Shown here: one piece after another, positions 33,500-43,744 of the stretch | Numbering within the stretch: position 1 is the first letter of the stretch | Layout: each line of letters begins with the position of its first letter | DNA from: Bos javanicus | Lineage: Eukaryota > Chordata > Mammalia > Artiodactyla > Bovidae | Reading direction: 5' to 3' | NCBI RefSeq assembly: GCF_032452875.1 | Contig: NC_083881.1 | Coordinates: 59,527,689 to 59,591,688 of the forward strand | Length of the DNA stretch: 64,000 bases | The notes under the pieces: model-generated | Databases searched by the model: none | Told to the model about the DNA's origin: nothing | The model's input: only the letters and a program-made list of their open reading frames with translations | Translations under genes and position numbers: made by a program

Positions 33500-34160
33500 T
33501 ACACACCTCGTGAGGCAGAGCAAGGATCTACTTAGCCCCACACTGGGCTCTATGCTGCACCTAGAGTTCCCTATTTAATCTCCAAGGGCTTGGCAGCATC
33601 AATAACTGAGCAGGACCTAGTCACAGTCCGGTGAATGAAATGATGGATGGCATATGGATACGTGCAAGCACCATTTTCTAGGATGAAGTCAGGAATCTTC
33701 CTCACCTGGAGCCGATCGTTTTTTCAAGCATTACCTTCTTCCCCACCCTACCCCAAAGAGAGGTCAGGAGGCCATCTTTACTGGAGACAGAGAGACCGGA
33801 CATCCGGTCAGCAACATTTCAAGGCCCTCCACTTCAGGTTGTTACTCCTTTCTTCGGTGTCACTCTTTCCTTTCTCTTTCTACTCAGGTGTCCCCTTCCG
33901 GTTATTCTTCCTCAGAGGTCCCTCTCTGCCCCCAGGGCACTTGGGGCGTGCGTGTGTGCACACAAACTCACACTCACTGGACAGGCTGAGGGGCGGAGCA
34001 TGGGACCGTCTGCAGTGGGAGCCTCATTCCACAGAATGACCCACCCTCCCTGCCCAGCTGACTCTGCGGCTCACCTCCTCTGATTTCTCTATAACTAATC
34101 CCATCTTTTTTCTTAAGGGCCACCTCTCTACTGATTAACAGGGAAGAAAATTAACTAAAA
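33500..34160. other. Repeat-free, GC-richer island
   Basis: Higher GC and several CpGs (e.g. around 33710, 33800, 33895, 33950, 34000) than the surroundings, with no transposon recognised. A 130-codon plus-strand frame (33647-34039) lacks domains and is probably chance. Not dense enough in CpG by eye to be a classic CpG island. Confidence 0.5.
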
Positions 34161-36520
34161 ATCTAATAGGTAATTTAAACAGCCCTTTTAAATAATACTC
34201 AACACTTCATTTGGCTAAGAATACCCAGTGTCCCAGGGAAAAACCTCTACGCCCGCTTCTCACTCTAAGATGATGTGTTGGTTTGTGGGGTAACTTGCAT
34301 TGCTGTTAGAACTTATAACCTGCCTCTTGGTACTTGTTTGGGCTCAACAGCCCTTCTGGCTGACTTGGACTCAATCAGTTCTTGTTGATACAATAGACCT
34401 GTCTAGAATTTGAGGTCACATTGGTTCCAGCTCTTCAATATGGGGATAAATATACCTTATTCTTACTCCCATTAGCCTCTCAGGGAAACTTCACAACCAG
34501 ACTCATGGCTAATTTTGGAAACAAGGATGGCTCAGAAAGGAAGCATTTCAGAGTCTTTCTTTGACCATGCTGACCAGCTAAATTGATCTTTGTCTAAGAT
34601 AGTCCTCAAAGGGACTTCTCAGACTCTCAAGAAGTGGAAGTATGAATGTATGGGATTCCTTTCTACCCTAAACAGGACTTTCACTTTCGTATAGCCCAGA
34701 GAAGAAAACTTCGATGCACTTTATTTATGATCCTTCGCATTCCTATTTCTTTTTTCTTCCAGCTTCCTTCTAATCTCCAAAGTTGGAAAAGACAGGCTTT
34801 TCTTTCCTTATCCTTCTTCTCTCATATTTCAGCTAAGCCTTAATGGTGACCAGCAAGCTCTCCTCTACTGGAGAATTCTATGATCATGGATCATGCAGAC
34901 TTGGTTGTTAGATAAAGTGGAAAATAAACAAATCTGGAAAATTTTCTTTCAAGCTAACAGCCTGTTTTACTGCTTAATTCTTTTTTGACTTTCAAAAAAT
35001 TGGATATACCTCTCTATCCCTATTTTCCTCCCATAGAAACCCAGAGAGATGGATGCCTTAGGCCAAGAGAGAGAAGGTCATATACCCAGGACAGAAGAAA
35101 AAGGTAAATCACATTAAAAATTTAAAACTATTATCCTTGTTAGAAAGGATTCAAACATATAGTATATAGTTTCCTAGTCCCACTTTTAAGATTGAAATTT
35201 TCCACACCATACTTAACTCTAAAAACACTCTCCTATTTCATGCCCATTATTCGAAATCATCTCCTCTCTCAAATCCCTCCTTAAAACTTCTCTGAAACCT
35301 TTTATAAGAAGGAAGCCTGAAGGTCTTTTCTTAAAAGACAAGAAAGCAGGTTGAATTTAAATAAAAGACAGAATAAGATAGACCAAGCACATGGGAAGAA
35401 AAAAATTAATAAGCTCACCTCTTTCAAGTAGCTTTTTTCACTGAGTTTTTACATTTTAACTCCTTGTTTTATTTTTATCTCTAGTGTAAAAATATTCTTC
35501 ATGGATTGTAATACTTTTCATTTTGAAATATATCAAATTCATTTCAACCTCTGCTAATAATGGTGGTAAATTTAAAATAAAATACCAGTAAATGTCACAT
35601 TGAAATTCCTTCTTACTAAAATAGAGATAATAATGCCTTTTCCCAGACCTTCTCAAGGAATCTATGAGGATAAAATGGATAAAGTTTTAGGATGATTTAA
35701 GCTTATTAGGGAAACAATAGGAAGTATAATAATTCCCATCTCTTCAGAGTTCACACTTACTTGAAGTATTTTCTAATTTACCATAGTTGTAGGCTGTTGG
35801 GCTTTCTCCTGAATTCACAGATATTTTATATGTGTATGCAATGAAGTAAGATAAATTGTTTGGGTTATAAATAGGTTTATTAAATAGTTAATAGCATACA
35901 AGCAGAAAGTGAGGCAAATGAGTACAAAATTAAAAACTGTATGGTCTCTGAAATATTAAATTTTACTGCAGACAAAATTATATTTGTGTAAAAATGTAAT
36001 TTATGCAGTATTCTGATTTGTCCTCATATTAATTTTTAATAAAAATTTCTATCCAGAAGTAAATTTTCTACATCACTGATGTGGCTTATGGCATAATTTT
36101 TAAAGTAAGTCCCAAGCTTCACAGTGGTTTGTACTGGCTCTGAAGGCTACTAATATCATACTATAAAAAGGCAAAGGTGGTTTTCAATTTTAAGTTTGCC
36201 AAATCAGGTGGACTGCACATGAATTACATGTTACTTTTTCACAGTGTAGAAATATGGAAAGTTTGCATAATATATTTTATGATACACTCATTATGCTGTA
36301 TCCCAAGGATTTTTAAATAACTTAAAAATAGATAGTGCTTCTCCAAAATCCTCATAAATTAAAGACCTACATAGTCATTAGTAAAGACTGATGCAAGATA
36401 CTACACCCTAAACAGTACTCCATGTTCCATTGTTTATAGCAGATTTATAAATCAGAGCTCTGAAAAATTACATATATTTTATAAATCCCTAAACATAAAT
36501 AACATGAATATGTTAATAAT
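34161..36520. other. Long unassigned stretch
   Basis: 2.4 kb of AT-rich DNA with no recognised transposon or gene. The minus-strand frame 35456-35656 has no recognisable domain. With the island before it and the segment after, this is the least repeat-dense part of the window. Confidence 0.5.
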
Positions 36521-36523
36521 ATT

Positions 36524-36570
36524 ATCTTTCTTTCTTTCCTTCTTTCTTTTTTTTTTTTTTTTTTTTTTTT
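36524..36570 (+). repeat. (TTTC)n and poly(T) tract
   Basis: tctttctttctttccttc followed by about 24 T. It could be the remnant of a reversed poly(A) tail, but no retrogene body follows that I can recognise. Confidence 0.9.
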
Positions 36571-37256
36571 GTGCTTTTGGAGCTAGTTAATACTTGGCTT
36601 ACCCAGAAGTCAGTGAAGCATATACAGACCTGCCATTCCTTCCTCCCTGACCCCCACCAAATTAGAGAAATAAAATGCTAAAAAATCTGCCTCTCTCTCC
36701 ACCAATCATCTCACTTTTAGATTAAAGAACTGAATCGAATGTATAAATACTGGCATCTCCCAGGGTTATGCTTCATCCTGAGCCTACCAGGCATGGAAAG
36801 GAGGATGCAAGCCTTTCCAAGAGTGCCTGGTGGGGCTTGTTTGGCAGGGTTCAAATCTCTGGTGAATGATTGGCTGCGGTTCTGATGAAAATAACAGTTA
36901 AATAAACCCTAACTTATTTAGAAATACGTGTCTGACTTGTCTAACACCAATGTCTGTATCTCCAACTGCTATGGAAATGTCCTCGCGTCAAAAATATCAG
37001 ATGACACAGTGGGGCACTGATATTTTCTTTTTTCCTCCTCGTCTCTCAAACCTTAGGTCTGGTGCATGCAAGCTTGTGTACAGGGCTACACATCCTCGCC
37101 TTTTTGTGAATGGTGTTTGAGCCAGGTAAGAATGAAATAGCCATGATTTATATATTAATCCTCCCCCCCTCCTGCCACCGCCAAATAAATTCTACAAGAG
37201 CTGGGCTGGTTTTTGGTTTGATTGTTTGCTAGTGATGTTTCATTCAGTGAGTAATG
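36571..37256. other. Unassigned segment with exon-like core
   Basis: No transposon recognised; retains several CpGs (36970-37100). Contains the splice-flanked open segment described separately. A candidate conserved non-coding element or rarely used exon region. Confidence 0.45.
37057..37125 (+). other. Exon-like 69-base segment (candidate)
   Basis: A long pyrimidine tract (37022-37054) leads to ttag at 37053-37056. The segment is open in frame 1 for 23 codons, closed in the other two frames, and ends gccag followed by a strong donor gtaaga at 37126. The length is a multiple of three, so it could be cassette-type. The translation (VWCMQACVQGYT, then SSPFCEWCLSQ) is not recognised. No neighbouring exon is visible. 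Could be a real cassette or non-coding exon, or chance. Confidence 0.25.
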
Positions 37257-37270
37257 AGCTCATATGAAAA

Positions 37271-37474
37271 GGCTTCCCTGGTGGCTCAGGTTAAAGCGTC
37301 TGCCTAGAATGAGGGAGACCTGGGTCCGATCCCTAGGTCGGGAAGATCCCCTGGAGCAGGAAATGGCAACCCATTCCAGTAATCTTGCCTGGAGAATCCC
37401 ATGGAGGGAGGAGGCTGGTATACAGTCCATGGGGTCGCAAAGAGTTGAACACGACTGAGCGACTTCACTTAGCT
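37271..37474 (+). mobile_element. Bov-tA SINE, full-length, with TSD
   Basis: Starts ggcttccctggtggctcag, tRNA-like B-box word gggtccgatccctagg, BovB-type tail to cgacttcacttag. Flanks share agctca...tatgaaaa at 37257-37270 and 37475-37491. Confidence 0.95.
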
Positions 37475-37684
37475 TAGCTCACTTATGAAAATTTTTAAAT
37501 ACAATAATATCTTGTTAACCCCTGCACATACTCTGTCATTCTCTCTTCCTACTCTCCTCATTGCTCAGCGATGGACAATCTGATCTGCTTCTCATCTCCC
37601 TACTCTTGTGCTTGCTAGTCCTTCTATCTCCTCCTTCACATTACATTGCTCAGGACTCTACCCAAATATCACCAGCCTGTCACC

Positions 37685-38090
37685 CACAAAGCCCGTTAAC
37701 AACTCCCGGGAAATAAAAGAGAACCTGGGTAATAAAGTCTAACCTCTTTCTTTCTTTTCCTTTGTGCTCAGTCTAGTGTCATTTGCTCACAAAGAACCAT
37801 GTGCCAAAGCCTCCCACCCGGCGCTTCAGACCAGAGTTCTTCCTGCAAAATGGCTGCCTGCATATCTCAGCATGGCGGGCCATGTGCAGAAGCTCTGCCC
37901 AACACTGCGATTCAAGATGGCAGCGGCAGGGCATGTGCAGAGACGCTGTGCCTGGCACTGCAAGCTGGAACATGAGCAGCAAGCATGCACAAGGCCTGCC
38001 AGGCCTCCGCTCTCTTCCCACTGACAAGATCCCTGTGAAGCAGTTCTGACTCATGGGCTATCTGGGAGAGCGTGGACTCGAGCAAGTAAC
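37685..38090 (+). mobile_element. Possible LTR-like element, family unknown
   Basis: A TATA-like ataaaag (37714-37720), an aataaa at 37731-37736 and a pyrimidine tract are followed by GC-richer DNA with two diverged ~51-base tandem units (37878-37928, 37929-37980). YY1-like caaaatggctgc (37846) and caagatggcagc (37913) and eroded gcatgtgcag words recall ruminant LTRs. No second LTR or internal coding region is seen. The upstream 37492-37684 is unassigned. Confidence 0.3.
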
Positions 38091-38093
38091 TGA

Positions 38094-38306
38094 GCGAAAG
38101 TCGTTCAGTTGTGTCGGACTCTGTGACCCCATAGACTCCAGCCCACCAGGCTCTCCTCTGTCCGTGGAATTCTTCAGGCAAGAATACTGGAGTGGGTTGC
38201 CATTTCCTTCTCCAGGTATCTTCCCAACCCGGGGATCAAACCTGTGTCTCCTGCATCTCCTGCATTGTAGGCAGAAGCTTTACTGTCTGAATTACCGGGG
38301 AAGTCC
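38094..38306 (-). mobile_element. Bov-tA SINE, full-length, antisense
   Basis: BovB-type tail at 38094-38200 (gtcgttcagttgtgtcgga), tRNA-like head to 38306 (attaccggggaagtcc). Confidence 0.9.
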
Positions 38307-38439
38307 ACTGAAGAATAACTTTGCTTCCGAACTGGATGTAGCTTAGTCTATTGACTCCAACAACACCAGGAAGAAGGACCCTTGCTGGAGACTGACTTGG
38401 GAAGGTAGGTAACAAATCCAGAGGCCTGTCTTTCTCCAC

Positions 38440-38630
38440 CTCTGACACTGTTTATTTTTCTTCATAGCGTTTATTGTTTACACTTATTTATATAGCTTTT
38501 AGCATGCTTTTCTACTTCCATGAAAATGTGAGTTCTATCAGGACAGGGACTTTGTCTAATTCATTCTGGTGTCCCCTGTGAATACTGTAGGTGTTTCATA
38601 AATTATTTTCTGATGAATACATTATTTTTT
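38440..38630 (+). mobile_element. L2 LINE 3' end
   Basis: gtttatttttcttcatagc, gagttctatcaggacaggga, ctttgtctaattcattctgg, gtgtttcataaattatt match the L2 terminal region in order. Confidence 0.75.
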
Positions 38631-39041
38631 TTATTTTTATGGTAAAGATGTACTGGGTTTGGATCTTAAAGAGAGCTGGGAGCCCTGTGAGAATGCAAAA
38701 ACAGTAAGCAGGGCATTACATACAGTTTAAAAATGGCTATTAAATATCACAAAGAAGGAAAAGGTCAGAGATTTTCCCCATTATGCTAGTTTTACATATA
38801 TTTTAGTTTATTATTATTATTTTTTTGATGTGAAACTGTTAGATGAGTTAAAGGATGAGCCTAATTTGTACCAAATTCAACTTATTAGGAAAAACTTTAA
38901 AGCAAATATCTAATGCACTCAACAGGACATTTTAGGTTTGAATTAGCATAGTTTTAAAATATTTCTGTAAATTACAGTTTCATTCTTTCTGAAGCCTTGA
39001 AATGTTTACCACCCCCCCACCCAAGATGGTAAAAAGATATG
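38631..39041. other. Unassigned DNA
   Basis: No repeat or gene recognised. Confidence 0.5.
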
Positions 39042-39156
39042 TGGGTTGCCATTTCCTTCTCTAGGGGATTTTCTGTTCCCAGGGATCTAATCTGTGTCTC
39101 CTGCATCTCCTTCATTGTCGAGAGGATTCTTTACCACTGAATCACCTGAGAAGAGC
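39042..39156 (-). mobile_element. Bov-tA SINE, head-side fragment
   Basis: gggttgccatttccttctct through the tRNA-like head (aatcacctgagaag). The distal BovB-type tail is missing, unusual because retroposed copies normally lose the 5' side. Confidence 0.85.
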
Positions 39157-40039
39157 ACTGGTGATATATTCTGGAGTGAGCCTTACGTCTCCTGATGTGT
39201 AAATGGTGTAGAATGGTTAGTGACACAAATGGAGGGAGAAGTTATAATTACTGCCATGGAGTTATGCCGGCAAACACGTTAATAATTCATCACCACAATG
39301 CTTAGAAGCCCTTTAGTAGTTGTCTCCTCACTCTCACTTCTTTGTGGACATGAACTATTTTATAGGTTAACATTTCAGAAACAAAGAACAGAGTCCTTTC
39401 TCACTGAAGAGAACACTCATACTCAGAAAATTTCCATCAGTTCTCAGTGTTTCCTCATAGAAGGCTTTTTTTTTTTTTTTTTTTCCATTTCTACAGCAAT
39501 TCATATAAGCTGCTGCATTATTGTCTTTCTGGGACATTTATTGTGGAGTTCTGTTTCTCACAGGCTCTTAGAAAATGCCATTTTGGTGATCATTAAGCTG
39601 TGATTACTTGACATGCTAAGATTTAGAGGATATATTCAAGCAGGTTATCATCAAGCATTCTTTATTTTTTAAGTGTTCTTTTTTTTGTCAGTTCAAGGTT
39701 ATTCAGAAAATGCAAATACCTACAATGAGATGTATTTCTTATATTTGCAAGGAAATATCCAATGCAGAGTGCTACTCACACAGGTACAACCATATAGCAT
39801 ATACAGACCTGGATAATTGATTATAGGTATCAGTGATAACTTTATGTTTAAGTTTTTAAATCTGAAGGCAATGTATCCCTAGTAGAAAAATCATTGAACA
39901 ATAGGAACACCCAGAATAGCATTGAAAAATAGGAAAACCCAGAATAGCACCATCTTCATGAATTATCGTTAGCAGGTTAGTGTATTTCCTTCCAGTAATT
40001 TGTCTGATGCATTTTTATCAGATTATATGTAATTTCATA
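39157..40039. other. Unassigned DNA with poly(T)
   Basis: Includes a ~20-base T-run at 39465-39484. 39895-39950 holds two diverged copies of a ~28-base unit (aggaacacccagaatagca and aggaaaacccagaatagca), a small tandem duplication. No transposon recognised. Confidence 0.5.
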
Positions 40040-40320
40040 CCTAGTCTTTAATCACTTAGCATCACATCATAAACACTTTTCATGTTTTATTTTTTTTACA
40101 CAGTGTTTTAACCATCATTTTGTTTCTGGAATAATTTCACATCAGGAATATGTACTTCACTTTCCTCTATTGGATATCCAGATAATTCCAATATCATGCC
40201 ATTACAAATAGTGCAGATATTAATATCTTTATCCTTGAAGATTTTTTCCTACACTTTGGATTCCTATTTCTTTAGGGTAGATTCCAGATAAAGTATTACC
40301 TGGTCACTAGTTAGACACAC
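40040..40320 (-). mobile_element. Old L1 3' end, antisense (L1ME-like)
   Basis: cataaacacttttcatgttt, attggatatccagataattc, tgccattacaaatagtgcag, gattccagataaagtatta follow the reverse complement of an old L1 3' region. Confidence 0.5.
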
Positions 40321-40426
40321 GATTAGTACTGATAAATATTACTAAGTAACTCCAAGATGGAATGACATCTGTACTGTTTATGTGCCAGTTCCATGACACT
40401 TTGGTCATGCTGATTATTATCATTAC

Positions 40427-40754
40427 AGTGCGAAGTGACAGTCGCTCAGTTGTGTCCGACTCTTTACGACCCCATGGTCTATATGGTGGAATGTGGAATC
40501 CCATGGAATTCTCCAGGCCAGAATACTGGAATGGGTAGCTGTTCCCTTCTCCAGGGGATATTCCCAACCCAGGAATTGAACCCAGGTCTCCCACATTGTA
40601 GGCAGATTCATTATCAGCTGAGCCATCAGGGAAGCCCAAGAATACTGGAGTGGGTAGCCTATCACTTCTCCAGCACGTCTTCCTGACCGAGGAATCAAAC
40701 CAGGGTCCCTGCATTGCAGGCGGGTTCTTCACCAGCTGAGCTACCAGGAGAGCC
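40427..40754 (-). mobile_element. Bov-tA SINE with two tRNA-like heads
   Basis: From the BovB-type tail at 40427 the plus strand reads tail, head 1 (to ...gccatcagggaagccc, 40638), a short tail piece (aagaatactggagtgggtag), then head 2 (gagctaccaggagagcc, 40754). TSD attatcattaca (40415-40426) and attatcatcaca (40755-40766). Confidence 0.9.
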
Positions 40755-40755
40755 A

Positions 40756-41042
40756 TTATCATCACAACTTAGATACTAATTTATAATTCTCAGAACATAA
40801 GCAAAGGACATGTCAGATGCACAAATAAAGTAGAGACCAAATAGATGAAGAGATGTTCAGTCTTATCATTTCTTTATTTACCTAAAGAAATTTAAATTAA
40901 ATTATCATTACAACTTACATACTATTTTAAATTTAAATTTCTTTAAGTAGTTAAAGAAATGATAAGAATGAGCATCTCTTCATATATTTGGTGTCTAGTT
41001 TCTTTTGCATCTGACTTGTCCTTTGCTTATGTTCTGAGAATT
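40756..41042. repeat. Inverted duplication of L1-like DNA
   Basis: Arms 40785-40902 and 40924-41042 are reverse complements at roughly 85-90% by eye: one starts aattctcagaacataagcaa, the other ends with its complement. The short left flank (40756-40783) recurs in direct orientation as the spacer (40901-40928). Arm words gcaaaggacatg and agatgttca resemble L1 ORF2. Confidence 0.9.
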
Positions 41043-41373
41043 GTTGCTTGACTACATTGTGCATATACTGTTGTTTCCTTGGATTTCCACATTAAAATTT
41101 CTTGATATTAAACACATAGACACTGAAGGGAATTTCTATATTCTCTTCATATACATTAAAATAAAATATTTGTCTAGGAATTTCCCAGACCATTTTTCTA
41201 TTTATATTCTTATTACTTTAAAAAGGGAAGCTTATAATATTTGAGCATTAAAATATTTTCATATAATAAAATCTTTTAATAATATTTATAACCTTAATGT
41301 ATAAAATGTCCATGCTTTCCTTAACATTTTATCTTCTAGTTACTTGCATTTAAAACACAGTTTAATCTTAAGT
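41043..41373. other. Unassigned AT-rich DNA
   Basis: No repeat or gene recognised. Confidence 0.5.
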
Positions 41374-41716
41374 TTGTTGTCATTGTTCAGTCACTAAATT
41401 CTGTTGGACTCTTTGCAATCCATGAACTGCAGCATGCCAGGCTTTCCTGTCCATCACTATCTCCTGGAGTGTGCTCAAACTCATGTCCATTGAGTTGGTG
41501 ATGCCATCCAACTAGCTAATTCTCTGTCGTCCCCTTCTCTTCCTGCCCTCAATCTTTCCCAGCATCAGGGTCTTTTCCAGTGAGTCAGTTCTTCGCATCA
41601 GGTGGCCAAAATATTGGAGCTTCAGCTTCAACATCAGTCCTTCCAGTGAATATTCAGGGTTAATTTCCTTTAGGATGAACTGGTTTGATCTCCTTCCTGT
41701 CAAAGGGGCACTCTTA
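41374..41716 (-). mobile_element. BovB LINE 3' end, antisense
   Basis: ttgttcagtcactaaattct to gaactggtttgatctcc; older 3' type. Tail is not the clean pentamer array. Confidence 0.95.
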
Positions 41717-42164
41717 ATTTTAAATATGCACCAAGAATTTTCTCTGGTATATGATATAAACATTTTTTAACCATGTTTTGAACCAATTCTAACATAATCC
41801 AAGTTTTCCATTAGTTTCTCTTGCCTCTTTATCAACTGTTAACAATTTTTAACCAAAAGATCTATTCAATATTTGCCTTGTCTATCCTTTTTCTAGTGGC
41901 TTCTAATTACATATACTGGGGCTAGACTAGCAGTCCTTTAACTATTAAAGTTTGCTTTAGTTTACTTTCTCCAATTTTACATTTCTTTTCAGTATTTTCT
42001 TTTATAATTTCTCAAATTACATCTCTCAATATAATTTAGAATCTTTATAAAATATGTTTTACTTTTTAACAAATAGATTCCAATTGTGGAATAAAATTTG
42101 AAGTCTTCAACAATATATTGTTTAACATTTTTACCATGGAACATATAATTTATCTACAAGGGAG
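41717..42164. other. Unassigned AT-rich DNA
   Basis: No repeat or gene recognised. Confidence 0.5.
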
Positions 42165-42176
42165 CAGATAATATAT

Positions 42177-42434
42177 GCTATGCTATGCTAAGTCACTTCA
42201 GTCGTGTCCGACTCTGTTCGACCCCATAGACAGCAGCCCACCAGGCTCCCCCATCCCTGGGATTCTCCAGGCAAGAACACAGGAGTGGGTTGCCATTTCC
42301 TTCTCCAGTGCATGAAAGTGAAAAGTGAAAGTGAAGTCGCTCAGTCTCGACCCCGTGGACTGCAGCCTACCAGACTCCTTTGTCCATGGGATTTTCCAGG
42401 CAAGAGTACTGGAGTGGGGTGCCATTGCCTTCTC
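42177..42434 (-). mobile_element. BOV-A2 SINE with perfect TSD, unusual tail
   Basis: 12-base TSD cagataatatat at 42165-42176 and 42435-42446. The tail is (gctat)n (42177-42190) instead of (CAG)n, and about 14 bases are deleted in the left monomer at 42347 (cagtctcgacccc). Confidence 0.97.
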
Positions 42435-42679
42435 CAGATAATATATAGGCACATTTATATAATAATTATATAATTATTCCAGGCACATTATATAATAATA
42501 AAAGGAACATAAATATACTCATCAGGCTTAGGAAACAGAAAATATATGTCATTATACCTTCTAAACCCTCTGTCCTCTTTCTTAAATGCTTTTCTTTTTC
42601 TCTAACCAGAGTTAAACATATCTTGATTTTTGTTACAGTAATTTCTTTGCCCTTCCTTACAGATTTACTATCTAGATTT

Positions 42680-42890
42680 GAAATCTCCTTTTCAGGAATG
42701 TATACTATTCCATCTGCATAACCACTGTTTGTCCAATCTACTTTTAGTGACAGTTGGATTGTTCTTTCCTTGCAAGAATTATAGACATGCTATAAATATC
42801 CTTTCGCATGTCTCCTTGGGTACACATACAAGAGTTTCTCAGAGGTGTCCATCTAATAAAGGAATTGTTGGATCTGAATGACTAAGGCAA
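42680..42890 (-). mobile_element. Old L1 3' end, antisense
   Basis: gtgacagttggattgttct, gaattatagacatgctataa, aaggaattgttggatctga match the reverse complement of an L1 3' region. Diverged. Confidence 0.45.
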
Positions 42891-42954
42891 CTCCAAGATA
42901 AAGTTGCCATTAAATAACATGAGAAAGGTTCTGGCTGAGATGGTGTTTGGGGGA

Positions 42955-43100
42955 AATTCAGAAGTTCAGTTTTGTGCATGCCGCTTTTGAGGTATTTTCA
43001 AAATGACTTCAAGAGCAAATAACAAGCAAATGTTTTATAAACAAACCTAGAGCTTGTGAGAGAGTTTATGATACAAATTTGGGAGATGTATCAATGAGGA
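42955..43100 (-). mobile_element. L2 LINE fragment, antisense
   Basis: ttcagttttgtgcatgccg, atgatacaaatttgggaga, tgtatcaatgagg follow the reverse complement of the L2 ORF end. Region 43101-43311 is unassigned. Confidence 0.5.
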
Positions 43101-43311
43101 AGATTTAAAGGAGTTTAATAAAAATACTGTTTTAAAAAGAGGTTGACAATATTTTGGGAAACTAAGGGGTACTTAAATATCTAAGGGACTAGTTAACAAT
43201 ATACCACTGTGAACCCTAAGGCTGAATGAAGGGAAAGGAAGAGAGAGCAGTTATCAGATTCCTGAAGAAAGACATGTTTGCCTATTTTTCTATGTACTTT
43301 ATCTATTTATT

Positions 43312-43720
43312 GATCAGATCAGATCAGATCAGTCTCTCAGTCGTGTCCGACTCTTTGCGACCCCATGAATCGCAGCACGCCAGGCCTCCCTGTCCATCAC
43401 CAACTCCTGGAGTTCACCCAGACTCATGTCCATCGAATCAGTGATGCCTTCCAGCCATCTCATCCTCTGTCGTCCCCTTCTCCTCTTGTCCCCAATCCCT
43501 CCCAGCATCAGAGTCTTTTCCAATGAGTCAACTCTTCGCATGAGGTGGCCAAAGTACTGGAGTTTCAGCTTTAGCATCATTCTTTCCAGAGAAATCCCAG
43601 GACTGATCTCCTTCAGAATGGACTGGTTGGATCTCCTTGCAGTCCAAGGGACTCTCAAGAGTCTTCTCCAACACTACAGTTCAAAAGCATTAATTCTTCG
43701 GTGCTCAGCCTTCTTCACAG
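43312..43720 (-). mobile_element. BovB LINE 3' end, young type, antisense
   Basis: gatca pentamer tail (43312-43334), then the BovB end with the younger-type block (ctttccagagaaatccc, 43585) instead of the older ccaatgaatattcagg. Few differences from the copies at 44508 and 62586, so relatively recent. Confidence 0.95.
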
Positions 43721-43744
43721 ATAGATCTATCTAATTTCATGGCT

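Noticed and set aside
33647..34039. 130-codon open frame in the GC-richer island
   Set aside because: No recognisable domain, no Kozak or splice context, and the GC content alone lengthens chance frames.
36524..36570. Poly(T) as the tail of an antisense processed pseudogene
   Set aside because: The following 680 bases show no recognisable coding sequence and no matching TSD.
40756..41042. Palindrome as a terminal-inverted-repeat DNA transposon
   Set aside because: Arms resemble L1 ORF2, the spacer duplicates the left flank, and no TA or 8-base TSD is visible at the outer ends.
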